Below are positions 35,518 to 45,145 of a DNA stretch of 64,000 nucleotides, piece by piece; position 1 is the stretch's first letter; each line of letters opens with the position of its first letter. The DNA is from Bacteroidota bacterium (GTDB taxonomy: Bacteria > Bacteroidota > Ignavibacteria > Ignavibacteriales > Ignavibacteriaceae). The notes under the pieces were generated by a model. That model had not been told where the DNA came from and searched no databases. It saw only the letters and a program-made list of their open reading frames with translations. The stretch spans positions 1-64,000 of the forward strand of contig JAKAKL010000142.1 of the NCBI GenBank assembly GCA_021824565.1. The letters are read 5' to 3'. The position numbers were made by a program, and so were the translations under genes.

Positions 35518-35571
35518 TTAAGTTTTTTTTGGTCAATTGAAACTTACAAATTTTTGCCGACTGCTAAAAAG

Positions 35572-36369
35572 CTAAACTTTGTTCTTCACAGCAAAAGATG
35601 AAACTGAGATCAGCAATACCGTTATTAAAACTTGTGCCGGAAGCAAATACGGAATTATTTTATCGGTAACAGAAAAGAATCCATCCCACGAATGATAGCG
35701 GGCAGCAAAAAGAATATTGATCATCATTTTTGAATTGCTTCCAAAAGCTAGAAGACATTCCCAAAATAATGTAAATATAATAATGCTAAGCCAATAAATA
35801 TTCTGAAAATATTTTACAATAAGTACGGATGAAAAAATTGATAGAATAATTGTTACAGCATTTATCAATTCAATTTTTTCTTTACCTAGCGGCACAAATT
35901 CAAAAACAAAAAAGGACAATACCATTGAGGCTGTCTTCCAAAAACTTTTTCTTTGCTCTGAAAAAGTTATAATTATAAAAGCAGAGAAAAGAAGAAGCTG
36001 CGGAAGATTCCATACTAAATAAATAGGATAATCTACAATAGAAGAAAGACCAAATTCATAAAAATAATCCGGGTCATTTATATCAATATTATGCGTAAAG
36101 AAAAGCACGACAATAATTATTATCAGCGGTACAAATATCCACATAAGCTGCCGCCAAACTTTGTTGTACTCGGGATGAGAAAACACGTTTTTTAAAAGTT
36201 TTATATGTTTTTTTCTAAACATTACTAACAAAGGGAGTACCATAATTAAATGGAAACGGAATCCAACTAAGATAATATATGTATCAAGCTTAAGAACTCT
36301 TAGCAGCATGCCGGCTGAGTTTGTTAATATAACAGCAATTATGATCCTGAATAAATTCTTCTTATCCAC
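35572..36369 (-). CDS. Polytopic membrane protein of unknown function
   Basis: 265 residues from GTG 36369. About eight hydrophobic segments spread over the whole length, with few conserved polar residues. No family recognised. It follows the DUF2231-like gene by 5 bp and probably shares its transcript. Confidence 0.6.
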   Translation of the reverse strand: MDKKNLFRIIIAVILTNSAGMLLRVLKLDTYIILVGFRFHLIMVLPLLVMFRKKHIKLLKNVFSHPEYNKVWRQLMWIFVPLIIIIVVLFFTHNIDINDPDYFYEFGLSSIVDYPIYLVWNLPQLLLFSAFIIITFSEQRKSFWKTASMVLSFFVFEFVPLGKEKIELINAVTIILSIFSSVLIVKYFQNIYWLSIIIFTLFWECLLAFGSNSKMMINILFAARYHSWDGFFSVTDKIIPYLLPAQVLITVLLISVSSFAVKNKV

Positions 36370-36374
36370 AATAA

Positions 36375-36848
36375 TTATTTTTTAATTTCCATTTTTTTTA
36401 ATTGAGTGCCAATGCCGTAATCATAAACAAGCTTACCGCCGTATAAACCCGTCTGAAAAATAAAGAAAAATCCGACAATAGATAAAACCGCAATTAAATA
36501 TTTCACAGTTCCCAAAAACTTCTTCTTGAGGACTAAATAAGTTCGTAGTACAAGAAGCCCGGCAAAATACCAGAGAGTTAAGTTAGCATAAGTACTATGC
36601 GTATCGATGGCATCGAGATTAATGTTGGCTCCCAATTTTGCCCATTGATGTGCAACATCTTCTGCTTGATTGCCAGTAAGAACTGCAGCTAACGCTGCAA
36701 GCACTCCGAGCAATAAAATAAGATGAGCAGTTTTAGAAAAAAACTCCTTCTTGAAAAGCACGCCGATTAATTCTAATAAAACATAGACTGACAAAAGCGC
36801 CACCGGGAAATGAACAATTTTGGGATGAAGTTGTGCTAAGAAATCCAT
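36375..36848 (-). CDS. DUF2231-like membrane protein
   Basis: 157 residues, AAAGGAAAG ribosome site. 'LHPKIVHFPVALLSVYVLLE' at the start, followed by four TM helices, 'LTGNQAEDVAHQW' and 'DTHSTYANLTLWYF', is the pattern of DUF2231 proteins. Their conserved His residues (here in LHPKIVHFP and DTHS) suggest heme or metal binding in the membrane. Function unknown. In a run of minus-strand genes from truA down to the gene at 35572. Confidence 0.8.
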   Translation of the reverse strand: MDFLAQLHPKIVHFPVALLSVYVLLELIGVLFKKEFFSKTAHLILLLGVLAALAAVLTGNQAEDVAHQWAKLGANINLDAIDTHSTYANLTLWYFAGLLVLRTYLVLKKKFLGTVKYLIAVLSIVGFFFIFQTGLYGGKLVYDYGIGTQLKKMEIKK

Positions 36849-36870
36849 TTACTTTCCTTTCATAATTAAT

Positions 36871-37626
36871 TTAACCGCATAAAATTGAGCCGCCGTTTAC
36901 ATTTAAAATCTCACCGTTAATATGCCGGGCTAAATCAGAAGCAAGAAATAAAACAGGCCCAGCAATATCTTCGGCATCGGCAATTCTTTTAATCGGAATT
37001 TCGTTTCTAACTTTTTCTTTGTAGATGCTGTCTTCAAATACTCCGGCGGACATATCAGTTATAACCCAGCCGGGAGCAACGCAATTAACATTTATATTAA
37101 ACTCACCAAGCTCGGCTGCGAGCGATTTAGTAAAAGAAATTATTCCTCCTTTTGATGAGGCGTAATGTGAATAAAAAGGCTCTCCTCTTTGTCCGGCTGT
37201 TGAGCTTATATTAATTATTTTCCCGAATCTCTTATTCTTCATCAAAGGAATTAGTGTTTTTGAAAAAAGGAAAGCGCTAGTTAAATTTATTCTGATTGTC
37301 TCTTCCCATTCCTCAAGGCTCATTTCGTCAACCATACCGTATTTCCAAACGCCGGCATTATTAATAAGAATATCTATGCCGTCAAAATCAGAAATAATCT
37401 CTTCGGCAGTTTCAATTATTTCTTTAGAAATATTCAAATCAACTTTGTATGATTTTATTTTTATAAGAGATGAAAAGCTTTCTGCTAATTTTTTAGCATC
37501 TGCACCGCTCTTATTATATGTGAAAGCAACTTCCGCTTTTGATTGAGCAAATATTTTTACGCATGCAGCACCGATGCCGCGTGAGCCTCCGGTGATTAAA
37601 ACTTTTTTGCCAGCCATGTTTATCAT
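36871..37626 (-). CDS. Short-chain dehydrogenase/reductase, FabG-like
   Basis: 251 residues; a second ATG nine bases in (37617) gives 'MAGKKVLITGG'. The NAD(P) motif is 'TGGSRGIGAA', with 'LINNAGVW' and the catalytic 'INISSTAGQRG' Ser and 'YSHYASSKGG' Tyr/Lys. The length and the C-terminal 'LASDLARHINGEILNVNGGS' are typical of 3-oxoacyl-ACP reductase-like classical SDRs. The role in fatty-acid synthesis is possible, but many SDRs look alike. It starts 2 bp after truA. Confidence 0.88.
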   Translation of the reverse strand: MINMAGKKVLITGGSRGIGAACVKIFAQSKAEVAFTYNKSGADAKKLAESFSSLIKIKSYKVDLNISKEIIETAEEIISDFDGIDILINNAGVWKYGMVDEMSLEEWEETIRINLTSAFLFSKTLIPLMKNKRFGKIINISSTAGQRGEPFYSHYASSKGGIISFTKSLAAELGEFNINVNCVAPGWVITDMSAGVFEDSIYKEKVRNEIPIKRIADAEDIAGPVLFLASDLARHINGEILNVNGGSILCG

Positions 37627-37628
37627 AA

Positions 37629-38357
37629 TTAATATTCAACCTTAAATAAGAATAGACCGTTTGCTGGAACTGATTCTCCAGCCGCTTCCCTGTTTCTTTC
37701 AGCGATAATTTTCATAATATATTTTTCATCATATTTTTTTTCAAAAGTGTAAAGAAGCGTTCCGATAATGGTGCGAACCATTCCATGCAGATATCTATCC
37801 GCTGCAATTTTAAATATTATTAAGTCCTTTGAATTCTTCCAAATAATATCATACACAGTACATATTTTATTTTCGGTTTCGCTGTTCTTTATTGAAAATG
37901 ACGTAAAGTCATTTTGTCCTATTAAGATTTTACTCAGTGAATTTAATGCATCGCAATTGATTTTATTGTGATAAAAAAAAGAATATCGAAATAAAAAAGG
38001 AGACTTGAACTGAGATATAAAATAAATATAAGTTCGTTTCTTAGCATCAAACCTTGCGTGAAAATTTTCATTAACCTCTTCAATCTTAATTATAGAAATT
38101 TCCTTTGGTAAGATTGAATTTAATTGATGATTGAATCTATATATATCAATCTTGGCTTTAGTTTTAAAATTCGCAGCCTGACCAAGAGCGTGAACACCAG
38201 CATCAGTTCTGCCGGATCCTATTAGGTTCACTTCTTCCTTTAAAATAGTTTTTATCGAATTAGAAATTTCCTCTTGAACGGTATGCGCATTTTTTTGAAT
38301 TTGCCAGCCCGCGTAATTTGTGCCGTCGTATTGAATTAAAAGTTTATAATTGTACAC
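37629..38357 (-). CDS. truA: tRNA pseudouridine(38-40) synthase
   Basis: 242 residues from GTG 38357. 'LLIQYDGTNYAGWQIQ' at the N terminus and the catalytic 'GSGRTDAGVHALGQ' with D52 define TruA, which isomerises uridines 38-40 in the tRNA anticodon arm. The later 'ADRYLHGMVRTIIGTLL' block is also present. The length is normal. It heads the run truA-SDR-DUF2231 on the minus strand. Confidence 0.96.
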   Translation of the reverse strand: MYNYKLLIQYDGTNYAGWQIQKNAHTVQEEISNSIKTILKEEVNLIGSGRTDAGVHALGQAANFKTKAKIDIYRFNHQLNSILPKEISIIKIEEVNENFHARFDAKKRTYIYFISQFKSPFLFRYSFFYHNKINCDALNSLSKILIGQNDFTSFSIKNSETENKICTVYDIIWKNSKDLIIFKIAADRYLHGMVRTIIGTLLYTFEKKYDEKYIMKIIAERNREAAGESVPANGLFLFKVEY

Positions 38358-38374
38358 TTATTAATTCGCCGAAA

Positions 38375-39739
38375 TTATTTAACGTATACTGTTTTTATAT
38401 TCACAAATTCTTTAATTCCAAAAGACGAAAGCTCCCGTCCGTAACCGGATTCTTTAATCCCTCCGAAAGGCAAACGCGGATCTGATTTAACAAATTCGTT
38501 TACAAAACATGAACCCGCATCTATTTTTTCTCTTGCAATTTTTTCGCCTCTAATTTTATCGGAGGTAAAAACAGCGGCTCCTAAGCCAAACACCGAATCA
38601 TTTGCAGCTTCGACGGCTTCTTTTTCATTTTTAACTTTTATTAAAGCCGCAACCGGACCAAATAATTCCTCATCGTAAGCAGGCATTCCAGGACGAACCT
38701 CGCTAAGAATTGTCGGAGGATAATATGCTCCTGCTGTTTCTGGAATAAATCCGCCAAGCAAAAGCTTCGCACCAAGCTTAATACTTTTTTTAACTTGAAT
38801 ATGGAGTTCATCTCTTAAATCTACTCTTGCCTGCGGACCTAAATCATTTCTTTCATCCAGCGGATCACCCATTTTTTTCATCTTCATATTTTCTAAAAAT
38901 AATTTTTCAAACTCGTCATAAATTTTTTCAACGACGATAAACCTTTTAGCAGCAATGCAGCTTTGTCCGCCGTTGATCAATCTGGAATTTACACAAGTTT
39001 GAGCCGCTAAATTTAAATCAGCGTCTTCAAGCACCAGGTACGGATCGCTGCCGCCTAATTCTAAAACTGTTTTTTTCAATGATGCACCGGCAAGCGCTGC
39101 TACTGACTTTCCCGCCGTAACACTTCCTGTCAAAGTTACTGCTTTAATATATCTGTTTACGATTATCTCTGTAATTCTTTTGGAAGAGACAACTAACGTT
39201 CTAAAAAGATTTTCAACAAAGCCAGCTTCTTTAAAAATATTTTCAATTGCTAAAGCACAACCCGTAACATTGGATGAATGCTTAAGAACCGCTGCGTTAC
39301 CAGCCATCAAACATGGCGCCGCAAAGCGAAATACCTGCCAGAAAGGGAAATTCCACGGCATCACGGCAAGAACTACTCCAAGCGGCTGATATGAAACGAA
39401 ACTTTTCGAAGCGTCAGTTTCTACTATTTGATCGATTAAAAATTTCTCAGCATTTTCAGCATAATAATCGCAAACCCAAGCGCATTTTTCAATTTCTGAT
39501 TTTGATTGAAGAATTGGTTTGCCCATTTCTAATGTCATTAACCTGCCGAGTTCCTCCTTTTTGCTGCGTAAAATTTCTGCTGCCATTTTCATCTTCAACG
39601 ATCTTAGAGCAAAATCTGTTTCCCGCCATACAAGAAACGCTTCATGTGAAAAAGAGATAATTTCTTCTATCTCCTTTTTGTTCATCTCAATGTATGATTT
39701 AATGTCCTCACCTGTTGCCGGATTTATAGAACTGATCAT
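38375..39739 (-). CDS. Aldehyde dehydrogenase, succinate-semialdehyde type
   Basis: 454 residues from ATG 39739, placed by AGAAGGTGG; an in-frame TTG at 39769 is unlikely. It is a NAD(P)-dependent ALDH: 'PWNFPFWQVFRFAAPCLMAG', Gly motif 'LTGSVTAGKSVA', Glu in 'VLELGGSDP', and nucleophile C261 in 'NGGQSCIAAKRF'. The start 'MISSINPATGE' and length match the Sad/YneI group of succinate-semialdehyde dehydrogenases. The reaction is oxidation of succinate semialdehyde to succinate; other aldehydes are possible. It precedes truA by 17 bp on the same strand. Confidence 0.88.
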   Translation of the reverse strand: MISSINPATGEDIKSYIEMNKKEIEEIISFSHEAFLVWRETDFALRSLKMKMAAEILRSKKEELGRLMTLEMGKPILQSKSEIEKCAWVCDYYAENAEKFLIDQIVETDASKSFVSYQPLGVVLAVMPWNFPFWQVFRFAAPCLMAGNAAVLKHSSNVTGCALAIENIFKEAGFVENLFRTLVVSSKRITEIIVNRYIKAVTLTGSVTAGKSVAALAGASLKKTVLELGGSDPYLVLEDADLNLAAQTCVNSRLINGGQSCIAAKRFIVVEKIYDEFEKLFLENMKMKKMGDPLDERNDLGPQARVDLRDELHIQVKKSIKLGAKLLLGGFIPETAGAYYPPTILSEVRPGMPAYDEELFGPVAALIKVKNEKEAVEAANDSVFGLGAAVFTSDKIRGEKIAREKIDAGSCFVNEFVKSDPRLPFGGIKESGYGRELSSFGIKEFVNIKTVYVK

Positions 39740-39783
39740 CTTCCACCTTCTAATATTATTATCACTCAAAAAATAAACTTTAT

Positions 39784-41016
39784 TTAGCTAATGCGCTTTA
39801 TGGCAACTAAAGTTTTATCATCGGAATAACTTCCATTCTTAGAAAAAATAATTAGCGCATCCAAGATTTTATAAACAATTTCTTTCGGCGTTAAGTGTTT
39901 ATTTTCTTTTAAAATATTACTTATTCTTTCCTCTCCGAAGTTCTCAAAATCGGCATTAGCAGAATCTACAACTCCGTCTGAAAAAATCAGCAGCACGTCA
40001 TTAACATCAAAATTAATATTTTCAATAATATACTTAGCATTCGGCGTAGGTCCCAGCACCGGTCCTGTCGGATAAAGATATTTTATTTCGTCGGAATCAT
40101 TTTTTATAAACATCGGCGGATTATGTCCCGCGTTCGCATATAAAAATAATCCTCCTTGATCCTGAGAAAGTTCGCCGTAAAATAATGAAGCAAATTTATC
40201 ATCTTCAAATATTTTATTCACAAGTGAATTCATCCGCCTCATCAAGACAGCCATTTTTATTTCAAAGTTGCAAGCCATTCTTAATGCGCCGGAGATATAC
40301 ATTGCTTCGGCGGCGGCGCTAACGCCCTTACTGGCTGCATCGCCAACGGTTACTCCTAAAATATTGGACTCTCCGCCGATTTCCAGATAATCAAAAAAAT
40401 CTCCTCCAACTATTTCTGCCGGATCGGTTAGACCGAATAAAATATAATTATTAAATCTATACTCATGTTCCGGTAAAATACTTTTTTGCAGTTGACGGGC
40501 TTTATCGATATCAGCTTTTAATGAATTAGCCCGGAATGAATATCTGAATTGATTTATTTGCGAAGTCAATGCAGTTGCAATGATATTCAAGGTTAATCTT
40601 AAATCTTCATCTATGCTTTCTGAATTAAGTGCAAGCAAGTATTCGTAATAAAGTTTTCCGTTTACTCTTATTTTAGAGCCAACGCCGGAAGCTGAGTAAT
40701 GCATAATCCCGATACCTCGTAAAAATTCGTTAGTCTCATTACCAAGCACAGTTCTTTCTTTTGCGATCAAATCAAATAAAGGATAGTCAGAAATTTGAAC
40801 GCGGAAATATTTCTCTATTTTATCAAGGCTTCCTGTTTGATACATCAATTCATATTCGCTTTTCAATGGATCAAGCTGCCAGATTCTGCCGCCGGTTACT
40901 TTTATATCTTCTAGTTCAATAATCTGGTTAAGCACCTTTTCAAGCATCTCTGCTTCATCTGTAAATTTTTGCGAAGCAATAGCTTCTACAGTTTTGTGTA
41001 ATTTCCTTTGATCCAT
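39784..41016 (-). CDS. RsbU-like PP2C phosphatase with N-terminal GAF-like region
   Basis: 410 residues. The N-terminal half (about 15-165) has GAF-like alternation and no TM helix. 'KADIDKARQLQKSILPE' is the linker motif always found before SpoIIE-type phosphatases. The phosphatase domain has metal-binding 'EIVGGDFFDYLEIG', 'GVTVGDAASKGVSAA', 'LYANAGHNPPMF' and 'LLIFSDGVVDS'. Such enzymes dephosphorylate anti-anti-sigma factors in partner-switching pathways. No anti-sigma/antagonist gene lies beside it, so partners must be elsewhere. Confidence 0.92.
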   Translation of the reverse strand: MDQRKLHKTVEAIASQKFTDEAEMLEKVLNQIIELEDIKVTGGRIWQLDPLKSEYELMYQTGSLDKIEKYFRVQISDYPLFDLIAKERTVLGNETNEFLRGIGIMHYSASGVGSKIRVNGKLYYEYLLALNSESIDEDLRLTLNIIATALTSQINQFRYSFRANSLKADIDKARQLQKSILPEHEYRFNNYILFGLTDPAEIVGGDFFDYLEIGGESNILGVTVGDAASKGVSAAAEAMYISGALRMACNFEIKMAVLMRRMNSLVNKIFEDDKFASLFYGELSQDQGGLFLYANAGHNPPMFIKNDSDEIKYLYPTGPVLGPTPNAKYIIENINFDVNDVLLIFSDGVVDSANADFENFGEERISNILKENKHLTPKEIVYKILDALIIFSKNGSYSDDKTLVAIKRIS

Positions 41017-41033
41017 AAATAATGCTTAATATA

Positions 41034-41618
41034 TTATTTAAATATTTTTTTAGAACCTGGTTTTACAAGAGGTAAATTATTTTTACAAAGCTCGCATGCT
41101 TCCGCTGCGAAAGACACGGCATCGATTTTCATCGCACTCATTTGCGGAAACCCGAAGTTGACTTTCCCGTTGCTGCGGTCAACTATAAAACCAACGCCTT
41201 GTACAACAGCGCCGGCATTTTTTACAATATCAATAACCTCAAAAACCGATCCGCCGGTTGTTACTACATCTTCACAAACTAAAACTTTTTCATCCTCTCT
41301 TAAAGAAAAACCTCTGCGCAGTGAAAGCGATTTATCTTCTCTTTCAGCAAAAATAAATTTTTTATTTAATTGTCTCGCCACCTCCTGACCTACAACAATA
41401 CCGCCGATTGCGGGCGCAATTACGGTATCGACTTTATATAACTTAAAAAAGTCCGCAATCTTTTCACTCAAAAGTTTGTTGTACTCCGGATATTGTAAAA
41501 CTTTAGCGCACTGGAAATAAATATTGCTGTGTCTTCCTGAAGTAAGTAAAAAATGACCTTCTAAAAGTGCTTCAGTCTTTTTAAATATTTCAAGAATTTC
41601 TTTTTCATTCAAGCTCAT
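41034..41618 (-). CDS. pyrE: Orotate phosphoribosyltransferase
   Basis: 194 residues, GGAGGA ribosome site inside the upstream TPR gene, which it overlaps by 14 nt. The PRPP-binding motif is 'VLVCEDVVTTGGSVFEVIDI'. 'LLTSGRHSNIYFQCAKVLQY' and 'KFIFAEREDKSLSLRRGF' are typical of PyrE. It forms OMP from orotate and PRPP in pyrimidine synthesis. The C-terminal extension with 'CELCKNNLPLVKPGSKK' matches the shorter PyrE subgroup that often carries Cys pairs. Confidence 0.94.
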   Translation of the reverse strand: MSLNEKEILEIFKKTEALLEGHFLLTSGRHSNIYFQCAKVLQYPEYNKLLSEKIADFFKLYKVDTVIAPAIGGIVVGQEVARQLNKKFIFAEREDKSLSLRRGFSLREDEKVLVCEDVVTTGGSVFEVIDIVKNAGAVVQGVGFIVDRSNGKVNFGFPQMSAMKIDAVSFAAEACELCKNNLPLVKPGSKKIFK

Positions 41619-41916
41619 TTAGGAAATCCTCCATTTCCGCGGCGGCTCGCTTATCGCCTGCCTCTTTTGCTTTCATTATACCGTTAATAAATAATTGTTT
41701 AGCTTCTTCAACTTTATTTAAATTTGATTTAAGCAGTGCAAGCTGCATATAAGCAGGAATATAGTTTTCATCTTGTGCTAAAACTTTCTTCAAATATTCT
41801 TCCGCATCCAAAAATTTTTTTTGAGAAAGATGTTCAAGAGCGATCCCGTACAGGACAAAGGAATCCTCTGGTTCTTTTTCCAAAAGCTTCAGCAGCGCTT
41901 CAAGTCGATCATTCAT
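41605..41916 (-). CDS. Small TPR protein
   Basis: 103 residues containing about three TPR units ('SFVLYGIALEHLSQKKFLDA', 'YIPAYMQLALLKSNLNKVEE', 'FINGIMKAKEAGDKRAAAEM'). No signal peptide, so cytoplasmic. It is squeezed between the pterin dehydratase gene (8-nt overlap) and pyrE (14-nt overlap), so the three genes are translated from one message. Function unknown; it probably binds a partner protein. Confidence 0.82.
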   Translation of the reverse strand: MNDRLEALLKLLEKEPEDSFVLYGIALEHLSQKKFLDAEEYLKKVLAQDENYIPAYMQLALLKSNLNKVEEAKQLFINGIMKAKEAGDKRAAAEMEDFLNELE

Positions 41917-42196
41917 TTATAATTGTTTCTATTTTTTCCGCCAATTTGAAATCATTTTCCGTAACACCGCCGGCACTGTGCGTCGAAATAAATATTCTTA
42001 CTTTATTCCATGAGTGAAGCAAAATATCCGGGTGATGGTCCATCTTTTCGGCTTCAATTCCGACTTTAATAATAAAACTGAGTGAATCGGAAAAACTATT
42101 TAGCTGAAATTCTCTTTCAACTTTGTTATTAGAAAAATTCCAACCGTTCAAACTTTTTAGTCTCTCCAAAATTTCATCGTTATTCAGAACCTTCAT
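41909..42196 (-). CDS. Pterin-4a-carbinolamine dehydratase
   Basis: 95 residues, GGAGG ribosome site. The catalytic motif 'EKMDHHPDILLHSWNKVRIF' followed by 'STHSAGGVTENDFKLAEKIE' is the PCD/PhhB signature with three His residues. It dehydrates 4a-hydroxytetrahydrobiopterin. Its usual partner, an aromatic amino acid hydroxylase, is not in the window. The family also has transcription-coactivator and molybdopterin-linked members. Heads the PCD-TPR-pyrE message. Confidence 0.92.
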   Translation of the reverse strand: MKVLNNDEILERLKSLNGWNFSNNKVEREFQLNSFSDSLSFIIKVGIEAEKMDHHPDILLHSWNKVRIFISTHSAGGVTENDFKLAEKIETIINE

Positions 42197-42225
42197 AAAA
42201 CCTCCGTAATATTTTGTTACGAAAA

Positions 42226-42254
42226 AAAAGCGTATTAAAAAATAATACGCTTTT
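42226..42254 (-). terminator. Terminator of clpC
   Basis: Perfect 11-bp stem AAAAGCGTATT / AATACGCTTTT with a 7-nt loop. On the minus strand it is followed by TTTTCGT, extending the T-run to eight. It lies 36 bp past the clpC stop. Confidence 0.85.
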
Positions 42255-42289
42255 AATTTTTGATTATTGAAATGACATCTTTGTTATAA

Positions 42290-44797
42290 TCATGATTCCG
42301 GTGTATCGCTTTTTTCTTTTTCTTCATGAGGCGAACTAAACGAGCCGTCATCTTCAACAAAAATTACTTCATCGGTATTTTCAAAATGCTTTGCAATAAT
42401 TTTTGCGCCTTCCTTGAACGAACCGCGCAGTATTTCTTCAGCAATCGTATCTTCTACATATTTCTGTATTGCCCGCTTCAAAGGTCGTGCACCGTATTTC
42501 TCATCATAACCTTTATCTACAAGAAAACTCTTTGCAGTATCATCAAGCGATAGTTCCATTTTATTTTCGTGCATGTTGGAATAAAGATCTTTCAGTTCTA
42601 TATCTATAATCTTAAGAATATCGTCTTTATTCAAATTTCTAAATACAATAGTTTCATCAACGCGGTTCAAAAATTCAGGATTGAACAATTTCCGCATCGC
42701 ATCTTCAACCGTGTTTTTAAGATTTGAATATTTATCAGCACTCGATTCGTCGCCGAATCCGAAAGAACTTATATTTTTAATATCCCTTGCGCCGACATTT
42801 GTAGTCATAATAATTATCGTGTTTCTAAAATCGACCTTACGCCCAAGACTGTCCGTCAAAACACCGTCATCAAGTACTTGAAGCAATATACTAAAAATAT
42901 CCGGATGAGCTTTTTCAATTTCATCAAAAAGAACAACGGCATAAGGACGGCGTCTAACTTTTTCTGTCAACTGTCCTCCTTCTTCGTAACCAACATATCC
43001 AGGAGGCGCTCCGACCAATCGTGACAGCGAAAATTTCTCCATGTACTCGCTCATATCAATTCTAATTAGCGCATCGTCAGAATCGAAAAGATAATGTGCA
43101 AGAACTTTGCACAATTCCGTTTTCCCAACTCCCGTCGGTCCCAAAAAGATAAAGCTTCCAATCGGTCTATTCGCTCTCTTTAAACCTGCCCTAGTTCTTC
43201 TAATAGCTTTTGTAAGCTTTGTTACGGCTTCGTCCTGACCAACTATTCTCTGTTTTAGAGCCTCATCCATTTTCAATAATTTTTCTGATTCAGTTTGAGC
43301 GACTCTGTTTACCGGAATACCCGTCATCATAGCAACCACAGTAGCAACGTCCTCTTCGCTGACATCGTGAATTATATCCCGCGTCTTTGCTTCCCATTCA
43401 CGCTTTGCTATTTCAAGGTCAGACTGAAGATTTCTTTCTTTGTCGCGAAGTCTTGCAGCTTCTTCATAATCTTGTTTTTTAACTACCGAGGCTTTTTCCT
43501 GCCTAACTTTTTCAATTTCTTCTTCGAGAGTTAAAATATCCTGAGGTACTTCAAAATTTCCCATGTGAACGCGTGAGCCGGCTTCATCAATTACATCGAT
43601 TGCTTTATCCGGTAGATGGCGATCAGTAATATAGCGGTTACTAAGTTTTACAGCTGCATCAATAGCATCTTTAGAATACCTTACATGATGATGTTCTTCA
43701 TATTTGAATTTTATGTTATTCAAAATTTGAATTGTCTCGTCGTAGCTTGGCGGCTCAACCATGACTTTTTGGAATCGTCTGTCAAGCGCACCGTCGGTCT
43801 CAATATATTTTCTATATTCATCAAGCGTAGTTGCGCCTATGCACTGGATGTCTCCGCGCGCTAATGCAGGCTTAAACATATTTGACGCATCCAGTGATCC
43901 CGAAGCGCCTCCCGCACCAACTATCGTATGAAGTTCATCAATAAACAGGATAACATCTTTAGCTTTTTCAAGCTCGTTCATTAGAGCCTTCATTCGTTCT
44001 TCAAACTGACCGCGGTATTTTGTTCCGGCAACCAGTCCGGCAAGATCAAGAGTAACGACCCGTTTATCCTGCAAAATTCGTGGAACCTTTCTTTGAACAA
44101 TTCGCAGAGCTAAACCTTCGGCTATTGCAGTCTTTCCAACGCCAGGTTCACCAATCAACACGGGATTATTCTTTTTGCGGCGACTTAAAATTTGCGCCAC
44201 TCTTTCAATTTCCTTTTCTCTGCCGACTACAGGATCAAGTTTATCTTCAAGAGCAAGTTTGGTAAGATCTCTTCCGAAATTATCAAGCACCGGTGTTTTG
44301 GTACGTTCGATTTTTTTATCAGGCGGCGGAACTGTAGCTCCTCCGGCATCTTTAGGATTCTTATTAGTAAGCATAGCGTTCAATTCCGAACGAGCAGCAT
44401 CATAAGTTACATTAAACTGATGAAGAATTTGAGTTGCGATATTATCTTCATCTCTTAAAAGAGAAAGTAACAAGTGCTCAGTACCTATAACATCAGCTTT
44501 ATATATTTTTGATTCAATTTGAGTGATCTTTAAAACTTTTTCGGCTTGTTTTGTTAGAGGTATATTGCCGATAGTCAGCGTTCCACCGGAAGTACGCACG
44601 GTATCCTCGATGGCTTTTTTTAGCTTCATAAGATCGCAATCAAGATTTCTAAGAATCCTTACTGCGACTCCTTGTCCTTCTCTAATAATTCCTAATAAAA
44701 GATGTTCGGTCCCGATATAATCGTGACCCAATCTTAAAGCCTCTTCTCGGCTTAATCTAATAACATCTTGTAGTCTATCTGAAAAATTTCCTTCCAT
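42290..44797 (-). CDS. clpC: ClpC-type AAA+ protease ATPase
   Basis: 835 residues from ATG 44797; the upstream open frame to 44923 adds 42 residues with no family match. Two Clp N repeats (about 1-150, '[20 protein letters not shown]') are followed by AAA1 with Walker A K222 ('GEPGVGKT') and Walker B '[16 protein letters not shown]'. A UVR coiled region follows ('[18 protein letters not shown]', about 425-460), then AAA2 with K559 ('[10 protein letters not shown]') and '[14 protein letters not shown]', and the ClpB_D2-small C-terminal domain. The UVR motif and 835-residue size separate ClpC from ClpA/ClpB. It unfolds substrates for ClpP in the cytoplasm. Its own terminator follows at 42226. 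Confidence 0.96.
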   Translation of the reverse strand: MEGNFSDRLQDVIRLSREEALRLGHDYIGTEHLLLGIIREGQGVAVRILRNLDCDLMKLKKAIEDTVRTSGGTLTIGNIPLTKQAEKVLKITQIESKIYKADVIGTEHLLLSLLRDEDNIATQILHQFNVTYDAARSELNAMLTNKNPKDAGGATVPPPDKKIERTKTPVLDNFGRDLTKLALEDKLDPVVGREKEIERVAQILSRRKKNNPVLIGEPGVGKTAIAEGLALRIVQRKVPRILQDKRVVTLDLAGLVAGTKYRGQFEERMKALMNELEKAKDVILFIDELHTIVGAGGASGSLDASNMFKPALARGDIQCIGATTLDEYRKYIETDGALDRRFQKVMVEPPSYDETIQILNNIKFKYEEHHHVRYSKDAIDAAVKLSNRYITDRHLPDKAIDVIDEAGSRVHMGNFEVPQDILTLEEEIEKVRQEKASVVKKQDYEEAARLRDKERNLQSDLEIAKREWEAKTRDIIHDVSEEDVATVVAMMTGIPVNRVAQTESEKLLKMDEALKQRIVGQDEAVTKLTKAIRRTRAGLKRANRPIGSFIFLGPTGVGKTELCKVLAHYLFDSDDALIRIDMSEYMEKFSLSRLVGAPPGYVGYEEGGQLTEKVRRRPYAVVLFDEIEKAHPDIFSILLQVLDDGVLTDSLGRKVDFRNTIIIMTTNVGARDIKNISSFGFGDESSADKYSNLKNTVEDAMRKLFNPEFLNRVDETIVFRNLNKDDILKIIDIELKDLYSNMHENKMELSLDDTAKSFLVDKGYDEKYGARPLKRAIQKYVEDTIAEEILRGSFKEGAKIIAKHFENTDEVIFVEDDGSFSSPHEEKEKSDTPES

Positions 44798-45036
44798 AAT
44801 AGTACCCAATTTTTGTTTATAACAGAAACAATTTTCAAAGCAATTGTTTGAACTAAATATAAAGATTGATTTCCCAGCAATCAAGCCGGGCAATGCAACC
44901 TTTCTTTTCTTTGATTTATACAAATATAGAAATTTTTTCTTTCCAAATGTATGATTTTATTTTTGTGCATGAAAATTATGATTTACGGCATAAATATAAC
45001 TGTTTAACAGCATTTTGCTGTCTAATGTCTACAACC

Positions 45037-45052
45037 TACCTATTTAGAGTGT
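45037..45052 (+). promoter_or_regulatory. Recurrent 16-bp motif, possible operator
   Basis: TACCTATTTAGAGTGT followed by a T-run, 109 bp upstream of the sugar transporter ATG. It differs from the 1382-1397 motif at only three of 16 positions, and the spacing to the gene start is almost the same. Confidence 0.4.
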
Positions 45053-45145
45053 TTTTTGTAATTAGTTTAAAATAATTAGGAGTTATATAATCATTTAATA
45101 TATTTTTGACGTTATTAAGAATTACATCAAGTATAGGATTTATCA

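Noticed and set aside
44798-44923. 42-residue N-terminal extension of ClpC
   Set aside because: ClpC homology begins at the ATG at 44797; the extension is Cys/Phe-rich and unlike the family.
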